Shown: positions 18,678 to 28,032, numbered from the stretch's first letter. The stretch is 64,000 bases of DNA from Pyramidobacter sp. YE332 (GCF_033060595.1 NZ_CP133038.1:372001-436000); one strand, 5' to 3'. Notes: a model not told the origin generated them from the sequence alone. Numbers and translations are program-made.

Positions 18678-20288
18678 GTGGCGCGAAATTATTTCATCCA
18701 TAACGCGAAAATCTGCGACGGAACCGGAGCGGCGTGGTATCGGGGCAGCCTGAGGACGGAAGACGGAAAGATCGCCGCCGTCGGCCGCGGCGTCAAAGCC
18801 GGGCGCAACGACGAAACGATCGAAGCCGAAGGGCTGATGCTCGCTCCCGGCTTCATCGACATCCACAGCCACGCGGATTTCGGCATGATCTGCAATCCCG
18901 AGGCCGCCAACGTCATGCTGCAGGGCGTCACCTCGGTGATCATGGGACAGTGCGGCATCAGCCCCGCGCCGATCTGCCCCGAGCGCAAGGCGGAGTTGGA
19001 CGAGTACGCCGGCGTGACCAAGAGCGGCCGTCGCGTCGATTGGGATTGGAACAGTTTCGGCGAATGGCTGGTGCGCCTCGACAAACAGCCGCTCGGCGTC
19101 AACGCCGGTTCGTTTGTCGGGCAGGGAACGGTGCGCCTCTGCGTGATGGGCTTCGACAGCCGCGACCCTTCGCGCGAGGAACTGGAACGGATGCGGGCGC
19201 TCGTCGGACAGAGCATGGAAGAAGGCGCGTTTGGCCTGAGCAGCGGTCTGGCGTACCCTCCCGGAATTTACTCGTCCGACGAAGAGCTCGAGTTCGTCGC
19301 CGGCGGCCTGACGAAGCGCCGTGGCCTCTATCTGTCCCACATGAGGAATCAGGCCGACAAATCGCCCGAGTGCGTGCGCGCGACGATCAACGTGGCGCGC
19401 GTCAACCATATCCCGGCCCAGGTCGTGCATCTCAAGGCGCGCGAGAGCGATCGCCCCGGCATGGCCGAACATCTTTTTTCCATCATCCGCGCCGCCCGCG
19501 CCGAGGGACTGGATATCACCGTGGATCAGTATCCTTACACGGCGGCCAGCTCCAATCTGCGCTCGCTGATGCCCAAGTGGGTGCATTCGGGCGGCGTCGC
19601 CGGCATCATGAAACTTCTCTCCGATCCCGAGGCGCGGCGGGCGCTGCACGAGGAAATGGAAGGCTCGGAGCGTTGGCAAAAAACGATGAAGCACGGCGGC
19701 GGCGCGAAGGGGATCGTGCTCGGCGAGCTTCCGCTCACGCCCGAATACCGCGGCATGAACCTCGAGGACGCTGCCCGGAAAATGGGGACCGATCCGCTCG
19801 AGGCGTTGCTCGAAGTCATCCTTCGCAACCAGGGCGCCGACCGCGGCATCTATTTTACGATGACGGAGCAGGACGTCCGCAACGTGATCGTCGATCCATT
19901 GGTGATGATCGGTTCGGACGGCGCGATCGCCGCGCCGGAAGAATTCGTGCATCCCCGCTACAGCGGCACGTTCCCGCGCGTTCTCGGACGCTACGCGCGC
20001 GAACTGAAGCTGTTTTCCCTCGAAGAGGCCGTGCGCAAGATGACCTCGCTCCCGGCAGCGCGCCTCGGCCTGAGCGGCAAGGGGATCCTCCGCCCCGGCA
20101 TGGACGCCGATCTGGTGCTCTTCGACCCGGGAACGGTTCTCGACAGCAGTACCTACGAACGCCCCATGACTCCGCCCGTCGGCGTCGAAGCCGTCTGGGT
20201 CGGCGGTTGCCTCGGCGCCTACCGCGGCAAAACGACCGGCGAGCGCGCGGGACGGGTTCTGCGTTACTGGACGCCTGACGACGAATAA
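18678..20288 (+). CDS. N-acyl-D-amino-acid deacylase (D-aminoacylase) family amidohydrolase
   Basis: 536-residue cytoplasmic metal-dependent hydrolase of the D-aminoacylase/dihydroorotase-like group, which releases D-amino acids from N-acyl derivatives. It has the N-terminal beta-sandwich, HSHAD metal motif (H63, H65), GQCGISPAP, VVHLKARE near residue 255, DQYPYTA, and a C-terminal MTSLPAARLGLSGKG/GMDADLVLFD segment. I place the start at GTG 18678, which has AGGAG nine bases before; an in-frame GTG at 18657 is possible. Next to a peptide importer it may help use D-amino acid-containing peptides or cell-wall fragments. The IS element has landed directly upstream and may have changed its promoter. 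Confidence 0.88.
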   Translation: MARNYFIHNAKICDGTGAAWYRGSLRTEDGKIAAVGRGVKAGRNDETIEAEGLMLAPGFIDIHSHADFGMICNPEAANVMLQGVTSVIMGQCGISPAPICPERKAELDEYAGVTKSGRRVDWDWNSFGEWLVRLDKQPLGVNAGSFVGQGTVRLCVMGFDSRDPSREELERMRALVGQSMEEGAFGLSSGLAYPPGIYSSDEELEFVAGGLTKRRGLYLSHMRNQADKSPECVRATINVARVNHIPAQVVHLKARESDRPGMAEHLFSIIRAARAEGLDITVDQYPYTAASSNLRSLMPKWVHSGGVAGIMKLLSDPEARRALHEEMEGSERWQKTMKHGGGAKGIVLGELPLTPEYRGMNLEDAARKMGTDPLEALLEVILRNQGADRGIYFTMTEQDVRNVIVDPLVMIGSDGAIAAPEEFVHPRYSGTFPRVLGRYARELKLFSLEEAVRKMTSLPAARLGLSGKGILRPGMDADLVLFDPGTVLDSSTYERPMTPPVGVEAVWVGGCLGAYRGKTTGERAGRVLRYWTPDDE

Positions 20289-20307
20289 AACTTTTTTCGA
20301 AAAAAAC

Positions 20308-20356
20308 GAATCGCCGCGGACGGATTCCCTATAGGGATTCTCGCTCGCGGCGATTC
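20308..20356 (-). terminator. Terminator, strongest for the minus-strand gene
   Basis: Arms GAATCGCCGCG / CGCGGCGATTC enclose a nested ATTCCCTATAGGGAAT-like hairpin. Read on the minus strand, the distal arm is followed by a long T-run, so it terminates the flavin-reductase-like gene and perhaps also the D-aminoacylase gene. Confidence 0.7.
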
Positions 20357-20452
20357 ATGAATAAATTCTCTTGACCTCTTATGAAACGGCACGTTCCGAC
20401 GCGGCGGTCGGCTCGGCGTAAAACGTTCCGCGTCCCGTCACGCCGGAACGAA

Positions 20453-21019
20453 TCAGCCGCCGACCTTGTGACCGTCTTTGAAGGCGGTGCCGACGCGTTC
20501 GCCGATGACGCGGTACGCGAAAGCGGCGGGATCGTAGCAGAGGAACTCGCCCCTGCCCAGATCGACGTGCCCCTTTTCGTCGAGGATCGACTCGTCGGCG
20601 CTCATGTTGACCACCTCCCCGACCACGCGGGTGCCGCCGAACTCCTCGCTGACGCTGACGAGCCGGCACTCCAGCGTCAGCGGAAAGTCGGTGATGACGG
20701 GCGCGTCCACGTGAGCGCTCTTTTCCACATGCGCTCCCGATTGGGCGATCTTGTCTTCCTTACGGCCGGAGACGAGGCCGAAATAATCGGCCATGACGAG
20801 GTTTTTGCGGTCGGTGAAACTGACCGTGAAGGCTTTTCTCCGTTTGATGTTGTCGGTGGTCAGATGTGAGTTGTCCAGCTCGACGTGGACCATGTTGGTG
20901 TCGACCTGTCCGCCCCAGGCGGCGTTCATGGCGTCGGGGCGTCCGTCGTCGCCGTAGGTCGCGACGATAAGCACGGGCAGCGGCGTGACGATCGTTTGTT
21001 TGCCGAAATCCTTGCGCAT
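20453..21019 (-). CDS. Flavin reductase-like (FMN-binding split-barrel) protein
   Basis: 188-residue protein of the flavin reductase family typified by the N-terminus MRKDFGKQT...PVLIVATYGDDGRPDAMNAAWGG. These single-domain proteins bind FMN. Members occur as flavoprotein electron carriers or small reductases in anaerobes; the partner is not evident. The start at 21019 has AAAGGGA about eight bases upstream. In-frame ATGs at 21028 and 21037 exist but extend beyond the family's normal start. Monocistronic. Confidence 0.87.
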   Translation of the reverse strand: MRKDFGKQTIVTPLPVLIVATYGDDGRPDAMNAAWGGQVDTNMVHVELDNSHLTTDNIKRRKAFTVSFTDRKNLVMADYFGLVSGRKEDKIAQSGAHVEKSAHVDAPVITDFPLTLECRLVSVSEEFGGTRVVGEVVNMSADESILDEKGHVDLGRGEFLCYDPAAFAYRVIGERVGTAFKDGHKVGG

Positions 21020-21275
21020 AAAAATCATCCCTTTCATGATGTGACACCTTTCCGAATCTATTATAGGGGAAGCTGTCAAGCTGAAGCGGGCTTGAAACTT
21101 GGCCCCGCGCGCCTTTTGACAGCTCCGCCGGTATGGAGTATGGCAGGCGGAAGCGGCGACGCCGCGTTCCGTATGAAAGCCTTTTTGTGAAGGAACTTTG
21201 CGGCGAGCCTTTTTTATTTTTGCGCCCATGCATTATAATGTGAACATGAGCATCCATCGATTGGACGGTGAGAAC

Positions 21276-22424
21276 ATGACCATTCTGGACAGCATCTTGA
21301 AATCCATAGGGCTGATGCGGATCAGAAATCTCCCGCCGCCTCCCGCGCCGCTGCCGCCTCAGCCGCTTTCCGAAGCCGAAGAGGAGATCCCCCTCAGCGA
21401 TGAAGAGCGCGAGGAAGTGGAGCAGTGGGCGGGCTGGGCCGCGCAGATGGGCGACATCGTCCCGCAGCGGCTGGAAGTGGTCGAATTCGATTACGAGCCG
21501 TCCGTTCCCGCCGCGGACAAAGCGACGGGAGCGGAAGAGCCTGTGGCGGCGGAAGACGTTCCCGCCCAGGCGGAAGCGGCTGCGGACGAAAAAAGCGCGG
21601 CGGACAGCGGGACTCGAAGCGCCGCTCGCGCCGCGCAGAAGCGCGTGGCGGTTTCCATGCTCAAGGGCGGCGTCGGCAAGACGACGATCACCTGTTTCAT
21701 CGCCACGGCGATCCAGAAAATTTGGGACGAAGAAGACCGCGGCGAGCGCCTGCTGGTCGTCGACACCGATCCGCAGGGCTCGGCGACCGATTTCTTCCTG
21801 CGCGCCGAGGACGTCCCCGCCGAGCTCAGCCTGCGCGCCCTGCTGGACCCCCAGCCCTATGCCGGCAATCCCGAACTGCTGATCCGCTCCACCCGCTATG
21901 CCCACGTCGACATCCTGCCGGCCCATCCCTCCGCCGCCGACGTCCTGCCGGCGGCGGAGGGCGCGCTGGAAGACCGTCTGGCGCGTTTTCTCGACCGCGC
22001 CGCGCGGGAATATCGGCTGGTGCTGATCGACACGCCGCCCTCGGCGACCCTGGCGCTGAAAAACGCGCTGCTGGCCGCCGATGACGTGCTGCTGCCGATC
22101 GACCCGAGCCGCCAGTGCCTCAAGACTCTGCCGCATTTTTCCGCGACGCTGGCGGAGTACAAGCACCGCAACCCCCGCCTGCGCATCTGCGGCGTCATCT
22201 TCTCGCGCTGCGACCGGCGCCAGCGCCTCGACCGCGAAATCCTCGCGGCAGTGACCGAGCAGCTGGCCAAAAGCGGCATCCCGCTGTACGAAGTGCCGCG
22301 CCGCGCGGCCATCGCCGACTGTTATAACCGTTTCCTCGGCGTCGAGGGGCTCGAGGCAAGGGAAAAAGAAGCGCTGACAGTCTTCGGCGATCTGGCCTGG
22401 CAGACGCTTTCGCTGCGGGACTGA
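21276..22424 (+). CDS. ParA/Soj-family ATPase with long acidic N-terminal extension
   Basis: 382-residue ParA-type deviant Walker ATPase. The P-loop KGGVGKTT lies at residues 130-137, Walker A' region VVDTDPQGSATDF and the LIDTPPS switch motif downstream. The first ~120 residues are a Pro/Glu/Ala-rich low-complexity region, unusual for Soj. The start at 21276 follows GGACGGTGAG. A TATAAT -10 at 21234-21239 makes earlier starts unlikely because they fall at or before the transcript start. The next gene begins 23 bases later and encodes a small protein with a similar acidic low-complexity N-terminus, suggesting a paired system. No ParB-like gene is seen. Confidence 0.88.
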   Translation: MTILDSILKSIGLMRIRNLPPPPAPLPPQPLSEAEEEIPLSDEEREEVEQWAGWAAQMGDIVPQRLEVVEFDYEPSVPAADKATGAEEPVAAEDVPAQAEAAADEKSAADSGTRSAARAAQKRVAVSMLKGGVGKTTITCFIATAIQKIWDEEDRGERLLVVDTDPQGSATDFFLRAEDVPAELSLRALLDPQPYAGNPELLIRSTRYAHVDILPAHPSAADVLPAAEGALEDRLARFLDRAAREYRLVLIDTPPSATLALKNALLAADDVLLPIDPSRQCLKTLPHFSATLAEYKHRNPRLRICGVIFSRCDRRQRLDREILAAVTEQLAKSGIPLYEVPRRAAIADCYNRFLGVEGLEAREKEALTVFGDLAWQTLSLRD

Positions 22425-22447
22425 CAACGGAAAGGCGGTGCCGTGAT

Positions 22448-22921
22448 ATGGAAAAAGATTCCTTCAAACTGGACAAAAACGTCGCGGAAGCGTTGCAGAG
22501 CTTCGCAGCCTTCAATCAGGAACCGGAAACGCCTTCCGCGGCGGCTGAGAGCTCATCGCTCGAAGAAGAGCCCCTGCCCGTCGCCGCGGAAACGGACGAA
22601 TCCGTTCCCGCCGCCGCAGCGCCGACGGCCGAAGCGCTTGCGGGACAGGATGCCGTGTGGGACTGGTACCAGGCCATGAAACCCGGCGTGATGAACAAAT
22701 TCGACTGGCTCGTCATGCTGAGCTGTCAGGCCGCCCGCAGCGGCGGCGTCATCGTCATCGACGAGCTGGCCGGAAAAATGAGAGTGCGCGCCGACAAGCT
22801 GGCGCGGGCGCTGAACGAACTGGCGCTGGCCGGATGGATCACCGTGCTCCATACCGAGCGCGGCAGCCGCGGCCGCACCATCAGCAAGACGATTCGTGTG
22901 AACAGAACGCCCGCAAAGTAA
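22448..22921 (+). CDS. Small acidic protein with predicted winged-helix C-terminus, ParA partner candidate
   Basis: 157 residues, no named family recognised. The N-terminal ~70 residues are Glu/Ala/Pro-rich. The C-terminal ~85 residues look like a winged helix-turn-helix: helices around DWLVMLSCQAARSG and IDELAGKMRVRADKLARALNEL, then the wing GWITVLHTERGSRGRTISKTIRV. Co-transcribed with the ParA-like ATPase (23-base gap), so it is a plausible DNA-binding adaptor standing in for ParB. This is inference from layout and predicted fold only. Confidence 0.7.
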   Translation: MEKDSFKLDKNVAEALQSFAAFNQEPETPSAAAESSSLEEEPLPVAAETDESVPAAAAPTAEALAGQDAVWDWYQAMKPGVMNKFDWLVMLSCQAARSGGVIVIDELAGKMRVRADKLARALNELALAGWITVLHTERGSRGRTISKTIRVNRTPAK

Positions 22922-23438
22922 GCGCGGAGGAGGAAGCCGAGGAATTGACATCCTCCTGTCAGGCGCGGTAACGACGTGCAGTTTTTGAAGAAGGCTTCTG
23001 TACGCCGACATTTGCCGTATGCTTCTCTCGCTTCTTTCTGTTACAAGCTCATACGCAACGTACGGGAAGCGTCTGGAGCTCCGGAGAGTATCTTGGCAGC
23101 AGAAGCACTCTATCTGCTCAGGAGGCTTCGAACAGAGTTTGGTGGATGAAGGCAGGTTCGAAGGGATTGCGGAAAATGTGGCGCTGGAACGGCATTCGTC
23201 TTGTACGCGCCGATTTTTGTCTCGTTGCTTACACTAAGGGCTATCCACGATCATGTCTGGAGCATTGTTTTTCATTCTGTTTTTTGAACATTGATAGGGT
23301 ATCTATTGCTGACCGGCAATAGATACTCAAATAATCTGTGCAAAGGGCCGCTGTTTATGCTATTCTTATCAATAGTAGTGCACTCATTGCCCCGTGCTGC
23401 CGAAATTTTACATAACATGAGCTGTATATTAATATTTA
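22922..23438. other. Intergenic region, GC transition, no convincing gene
   Basis: About 500 bases between the GC-rich ParA pair and the lower-GC ureide block. A 72-codon frame (23019-23237) has no ribosome site or recognisable similarity and is not called. The only strong feature is the inverted repeat at 23299-23326. The region may hold decayed sequence from an old insertion. Confidence 0.5.
23299..23326. repeat. Perfect 11-base inverted repeat upstream of the IclR gene
   Basis: GTATCTATTGC / GCAATAGATAC with a 6-base spacer. There is no T-run afterwards, so it is less likely a terminator and more likely an operator or a relic of a mobile-element end at the island border. Confidence 0.6.
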
Positions 23439-23468
23439 ATGAATAGCGTAAAGGCAGGATTTGTTTTG

Positions 23469-24272
23469 ATGCTGGAAAACGAAGACATCATCAAAAGGAA
23501 ATACACGAATCAGTCGCTCCTTCGCGGATTGACAATTATGGAACAGTTTTTTAAATCATCTGATACGCTGGGGATCTCTGATCTTAGCCGACTTACAGGG
23601 CTTCATAAAAGCACCGTACACCGCCTCGTGACGACGCTGGAAGAATGCCGCTGGTTGCGCCGCACAAAAGGTGACCGTTTTCAGATTGGCATTAAACCGG
23701 TCATTCTCGGGCATAAGGGCGGTGATCAGGTTTCTTCACTGTCAATTACTCATGAATATCTTACGCAGTTACGCGATCATCTACAGGAAACAACTGTGCT
23801 GACAATGATGATCAACGACGAGACTACATGCGTCGATAAAGCCTCGTCGCACCAACGGCTTTCCTGTACATCTGAAATCGGACGCATTTATCCCTGCCAT
23901 GCCGGTGCGACAGGTTTTGCTGTTCTGCTTGGTATGGATGAAGAGGAAGCGAGGGCTCATCTTGAGCGTCATGAACTTGTTCGCTATACGGAACGAACTG
24001 TCACGGACATTGAACGGTTGATGGAACGTTATCGTCTGGAAAAAGCTCGCGGCTATTCGCTTGCCAGCGGTCAGGTCGATCCCGGTATTACGGGAATTGC
24101 TATGCCAATCTGGTTCCCAGCGGAAAACACTTACGGCAGTTTGGGTGTTGTCCTTCCCGATTATCGCAGTTCGCAAAAACGCATCAGTGAAATTGTTGAT
24201 GAAATGAATAAGACGCGTCTTAAAATTGAAGAAGCGATAACGCCTGGGCTGACATCATTAGGCGAAATTTAA
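23469..24272 (+). CDS. IclR-family transcriptional regulator
   Basis: 267-residue regulator. The N-terminal winged helix-turn-helix reads SLLRGLTIMEQF...LGISDLSRLTGLHKSTVHRLVTTLEE; the C-terminal IclR effector-binding (GAF-like) domain includes GRIYPCHAGATGFAVL and RGYSLASGQVDPGITGIAMPI. I chose ATG 23469; an in-frame ATG at 23439 lacks a ribosome site. It sits upstream of the ureide catabolic operon on the same strand, separated by a terminator, and is the obvious candidate for its local control. Base composition is lower in GC than the flanks, like the whole block. Confidence 0.92.
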   Translation: MLENEDIIKRKYTNQSLLRGLTIMEQFFKSSDTLGISDLSRLTGLHKSTVHRLVTTLEECRWLRRTKGDRFQIGIKPVILGHKGGDQVSSLSITHEYLTQLRDHLQETTVLTMMINDETTCVDKASSHQRLSCTSEIGRIYPCHAGATGFAVLLGMDEEEARAHLERHELVRYTERTVTDIERLMERYRLEKARGYSLASGQVDPGITGIAMPIWFPAENTYGSLGVVLPDYRSSQKRISEIVDEMNKTRLKIEEAITPGLTSLGEI

Positions 24273-24307
24273 TTCGTTTTGTCTGGGAAAACAATCATAT
24301 TGAGATT

Positions 24308-24357
24308 TAAGCCGACTTCAGAGGAAAGGGTTTCCTGCTGAAATCGGCTTATTTTTT
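24308..24357 (+). terminator. Intrinsic terminator after the IclR gene
   Basis: Arms AAGCCGACTTCAG / CTGAAATCGGCTT with a short inner AGGAAA/TTTCCT stem and six Ts after the distal arm. Confidence 0.85.
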
Positions 24358-24456
24358 ACCGTTTTCAGTGTTTCTTTAAAATACATCATATTTATATATT
24401 CCAAAACGCTCTAATGTTTTTTGACTGGTCGTCTATAAAAGTGGTTCTTTAAGTGT

Positions 24457-24500
24457 TATACTTGTCTCATACAATGATTTATCGTCTTAATAAATGAGAC
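24457..24500 (+). promoter_or_regulatory. Promoter/leader of the ureide operon with inverted repeat
   Basis: TATACT (24457-24462) is a good -10 without a clear -35, consistent with an activated promoter. It is followed at once by GTCTCAT (24464-24470) and its exact complement ATGAGAC (24494-24500), which could form a leader hairpin or a regulator site. Confidence 0.45.
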
Positions 24501-24518
24501 GTTAAGGTTGTGGGAAGT

Positions 24519-25897
24519 ATGAAAGTCGATCTATTGCTCAAAAATGCCGAGATTTTCAACGGAGAAGGCTTATATCGCGGTTGCCTTGGTATTTCGAAAG
24601 GGAAGATTGTTTCCCTTGGTCAAAATAACGTAACAGGTGTTGAAGAACTTGATGTTAAGGGTGCTTGGATTCTCCCTGGGGGGATTGAGACGCATGCTCA
24701 TATTCGTGAACCTGAACTGACACAGCGTGGCGATTTCGCTTCCGAATCGATCGCTGCTGCAGCCGGCGGTATCACCATTTTTTTGAAATGCCCATTTCCG
24801 CTCCACCCCAGGCAACTGTGGAAATTCTTCATCAGCGTGAACAAATCGCCGCTAAAAAGTCATGCGTTGATTTTGCGTTTTACGGTGCCGCTGCGGGCGG
24901 CGTACAAAATATTTACGAGCTCGCACAGGCAGGCGTGATCGGCTTTAAAATTTTTCTTTTTGATGTAAACGGTCCGCGCGCCAAGGAATTCATTGCTTCG
25001 ACGGCGACTGATGACGGAGTTCTCATTGAGATTATGCAGGCTGTCGCTGCAACTGGCAAAATTTTGGCTGTGCATGCTGAAAATGGCCCAATAGCTTCAT
25101 GGTATACCCGACGTTTGCAAAATGAACCGCAACGGTCTCCTCTACAACTTCACGCTCAATCACGGCCGTCGGTTTGTGAAGTTCAAGCTGTGGAGAAAAT
25201 AATACGTTTTGCTCGGGAATATGGCACACGCGTCAGCTTCTGCCATATTTCCTGCAATGATTCTATGCATCTGATCGCGCGGGCAAAGGCTGAGGGCTTA
25301 GACGTATATGCTGAAACCTGTCCGCAGTACCTTTATCTTGATTATGAGAGAGCCGATCAACTCGGTTATGGGCCATACGCAAAATATAATCCGCCTATCC
25401 GTTCTTGTGCGGAACGAAAACAATTATGGAAATGGTTGTATCGAGGACAGTTCGATTACGTCGGCAGCGACCATGGAGCGTTTTTGCCTGAAGAAAAGCT
25501 TCCAGGTGAAAAAAATATTTTCAAGGCTCCCGCTGGCAATGTCGGTTTTGAGACTCGTTTGCCGCTGATGCTTGAATCTGTCCTCAACGGCAATTTGATG
25601 CTGAAGGATGTTGTCCAACTGACGTCAGCCAATGCCGCTAGAGTTTTCGGATTGTACCCGCAAAAAGGTGCGCTGCTTCCCGGTTCTGACGCAGATCTTG
25701 TTGTAGTCGACCCGCGCATTGAAGTCTGTCCGTCATGCGAGAATACGCTTTCGCATGGTAAAGCCATTGCCCGTCTCTACGAACAATGGAGACTGCATGG
25801 CAAAATTCTTCATACGTTGGTTCGCGGCAAATTTGTTTTTAAAGACGGCGCGCCGATTCCATGCATGCAGGGTTGGGGGAGAGAAGTGCTTGTTTAG
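24519..25897 (+). pseudogene. Dihydropyrimidinase/allantoinase-like amidohydrolase, frameshifted
   Basis: The product reads as a full-length cyclic amidohydrolase (about 459 residues) only if the frame is changed once. The 5' part (to about 24785) gives GIETHAHIREP, the metal motif. The 3' part (from about 24785, in the frame of ATG 24788) gives MPISAPPQATVE, the carbamylated-lysine region GFKIFLF, VHAENG, FCHISCND and YVGSDHG. The break falls in a run of seven Ts (24778-24784); eight would restore the frame as ITIFFEMP. It is paralogous to the intact gene directly downstream. It may be a true null, a slippage-prone gene or a sequencing undercall. Confidence 0.85.
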
Positions 25898-25962
25898 TTT
25901 TTCTGTTCAATTTCCGTTTTCTGCGGATGTTGATAAAAATAAATTTTTAAGGAGGGGTTTCT

Positions 25963-27348
25963 ATGGTAAAGGTGGATTTGGTAGTACATAACGCACAGGT
26001 CTACTCAAGCGGCACCGTCTTCCACGGTGGCATCGCGATCGCAAACGAGAAAATTGTTGATGTTTGTGCCGATGATTACCTGCCCGAGGCGTATCGGGAG
26101 ATCGATGCCCAGAACAGACTTCTGCTTCCTGGCATTGTCGACACTCACGTGCATGTACGCGATCCCGGGCATATTGAACGCGGAGATTTTGAATCAGAAT
26201 CAGCGGCAGCGGCGAACGCCGGCGTAACGGCATTCCTTGAGCATCCTATTTCCACTCCTCCTCCTTATACGCCTGAAATTCTTGCCAAACGTATTGAGCG
26301 TGCTAAGTCCCGCTGTATCGTAGACTATGCGTTTTTCGGTGCGGCTGGTTCCGAGTTTCCGCAGGAAGCCGAGCGTGTTGCCAAAGAGGGCATTGTCGCC
26401 TTTAAAACGTTCCTTCACGAAGCTCCCGAAGGGCGTGACGAAGAGTTCCGCGGTTTGACTATGCCCAACGACGGCGGCATCATGGAAGGCTTCGAAGCCG
26501 TTGCAAAAACTGGATTGATTCTCACTGTCCATGCGGAGAACAACGACATGATCAAACGTTTGATTACCAAATTCCGCGCTGAAGGCAAAGTTGGCTGGGG
26601 GTATCATTGCCCTTCACGCCCTAAAATCAGTGAAATCGAATGCATTGAAAAGCTGATTCGCGTTGCCCGCGAAACTGGAGTTCGCCTAGCCATCGCACAC
26701 ATTTCCACGCCGGAAGCGATGGAGCTTTTAAAACAGGCTCGTCTGGCCGGACAGGAAGTTTATATTGAAACTTGCCCGCATTATCTGATTCTCACGGAAG
26801 ATGCCTTGCTGAAATACGGCCCCATGGCCAAGTGCAATCCTCCGCTTCGCAGTGCCACTGACCGAGACAAACTGTGGAAGTATGTCAAAGACGGCACCGT
26901 CGACTACATCGGTAGCGACCATGGTTCCTTCCTGCTTGCTGAAAAGGAGAAAGGTAACAAGGATATCTTCACTGCTGCGGCTGGTTCTGCCTGCATCGAA
27001 ATGACGCTGCCACTGATGCTGACGGCTGTACGCGATGGCAAGCTGACACTACCCAGACTGATGCAGTTGATCTGCGAAAATCCTGCTCGTATTTTCGGCT
27101 TGAAAACCAAGGGGGGGCTGATCCCTGGTAAAGACGGTGATTTCGTAATCTGCGACACCAGCAAGGAATTCACCGTTGATCACAACAAGTTCTTGACTCA
27201 CGGCCGAGGCATTTCCACGTGGTACGACGGTATGAAGTTGATTGGCAAACCCGAAATGACCTGCGTCCGCGGACGTGTTGTGATGGAGAACGGCATTGTT
27301 GATCATGGTGCCAAAGGTTGGGGTAGACTGATTCGTCACGGGGAGTGA
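25963..27348 (+). CDS. Dihydropyrimidinase/hydantoinase/allantoinase family amidohydrolase
   Basis: 461-residue zinc amidohydrolase that opens cyclic amide rings (hydantoins, dihydropyrimidines or allantoin). All expected metal and catalytic residues are visible: H62-V-H64, Lys148 (AFKTF, carbamylated bridging lysine), H190 (VHAEN), H246 (AHIS) and D319 (GSDHG). SD AAGGAGG before the ATG. It lies between the frameshifted paralogue and the racemase, whose ATG starts 3 bases after this stop. Substrate choice (hydantoin versus allantoin) cannot be decided from sequence. Confidence 0.92.
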   Translation: MVKVDLVVHNAQVYSSGTVFHGGIAIANEKIVDVCADDYLPEAYREIDAQNRLLLPGIVDTHVHVRDPGHIERGDFESESAAAANAGVTAFLEHPISTPPPYTPEILAKRIERAKSRCIVDYAFFGAAGSEFPQEAERVAKEGIVAFKTFLHEAPEGRDEEFRGLTMPNDGGIMEGFEAVAKTGLILTVHAENNDMIKRLITKFRAEGKVGWGYHCPSRPKISEIECIEKLIRVARETGVRLAIAHISTPEAMELLKQARLAGQEVYIETCPHYLILTEDALLKYGPMAKCNPPLRSATDRDKLWKYVKDGTVDYIGSDHGSFLLAEKEKGNKDIFTAAAGSACIEMTLPLMLTAVRDGKLTLPRLMQLICENPARIFGLKTKGGLIPGKDGDFVICDTSKEFTVDHNKFLTHGRGISTWYDGMKLIGKPEMTCVRGRVVMENGIVDHGAKGWGRLIRHGE

Positions 27349-27351
27349 CAT

Positions 27352-28032
27352 ATGCGCATTCTTATTATCAACCCTAACAGCAGCAGGGCAGGAACCGAAG
27401 TTATTGACAAAATTGCCAAGCAGTATGCCGATGGCCGCTTTGAGGTTGCAACAGTTTCAACTCCTGGTGCAGCTCCATTTGTCGTAACATTTGAAGATTA
27501 TGCTCGTTCTATACCTGGCATGGTGCAGTTGCTCAAAGACAATTACGATAAATTTGATGCCTTTGTGATTGCCTGCCACAGTGACCCCAATCTGGAGCTG
27601 CTCAAGGAAATTTCAGCCAAACCGGTTGTTGGCATTTGTGAGGCATCCGTAAAGATTGCCTCAATGCTTGGCGATAAATTCTCCGTTATCTCCCCTGGCA
27701 AACGCAGTATTCCTAATAAGGCCGCAATGATCCGCGACCGTTTCCGCATGGGTGGTTATCTTGCTTCCGTGCGTGCCCCTGAAAAAACGGCCATGGAAGG
27801 AACGGATATAAAGACTTTGCTAATGCCCGAAGCGAAACGTGCCATTGAAGAAGACGGTGCGGAAGTCATCGTGCTCGGTTGTGCAGAATTTGCAGGACTT
27901 GACAAGGCGATGAGCAAGGAACTTCACGTTCCCGTGCTTGACGGTACAGTGTGCGCTTTGATGGTCGCTGAAGGGCTCGTCAATGCCGGATACAGTACCA
28001 GCAAGCGCTGTCGTTTCAAACCTAATGATTGA
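27352..28032 (+). CDS. Asp/Glu/hydantoin racemase family protein
   Basis: 226-residue racemase of the hydantoin/allantoin racemase type, with the N-terminal INPNSS signature and paired catalytic cysteines C75 (ACHSDP) and C177 (LGCAEF). It would interconvert ureide enantiomers so that stereospecific hydrolases can consume both. Directly follows the amidohydrolase (3-base gap) and precedes the TRAP genes. Confidence 0.92.
   Translation: MRILIINPNSSRAGTEVIDKIAKQYADGRFEVATVSTPGAAPFVVTFEDYARSIPGMVQLLKDNYDKFDAFVIACHSDPNLELLKEISAKPVVGICEASVKIASMLGDKFSVISPGKRSIPNKAAMIRDRFRMGGYLASVRAPEKTAMEGTDIKTLLMPEAKRAIEEDGAEVIVLGCAEFAGLDKAMSKELHVPVLDGTVCALMVAEGLVNAGYSTSKRCRFKPND

Noticed and set aside
23019-23237. 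72-codon frame in the gap before the IclR gene
   Set aside because: No Shine-Dalgarno, no domain and atypical composition; more likely noncoding or decayed sequence.
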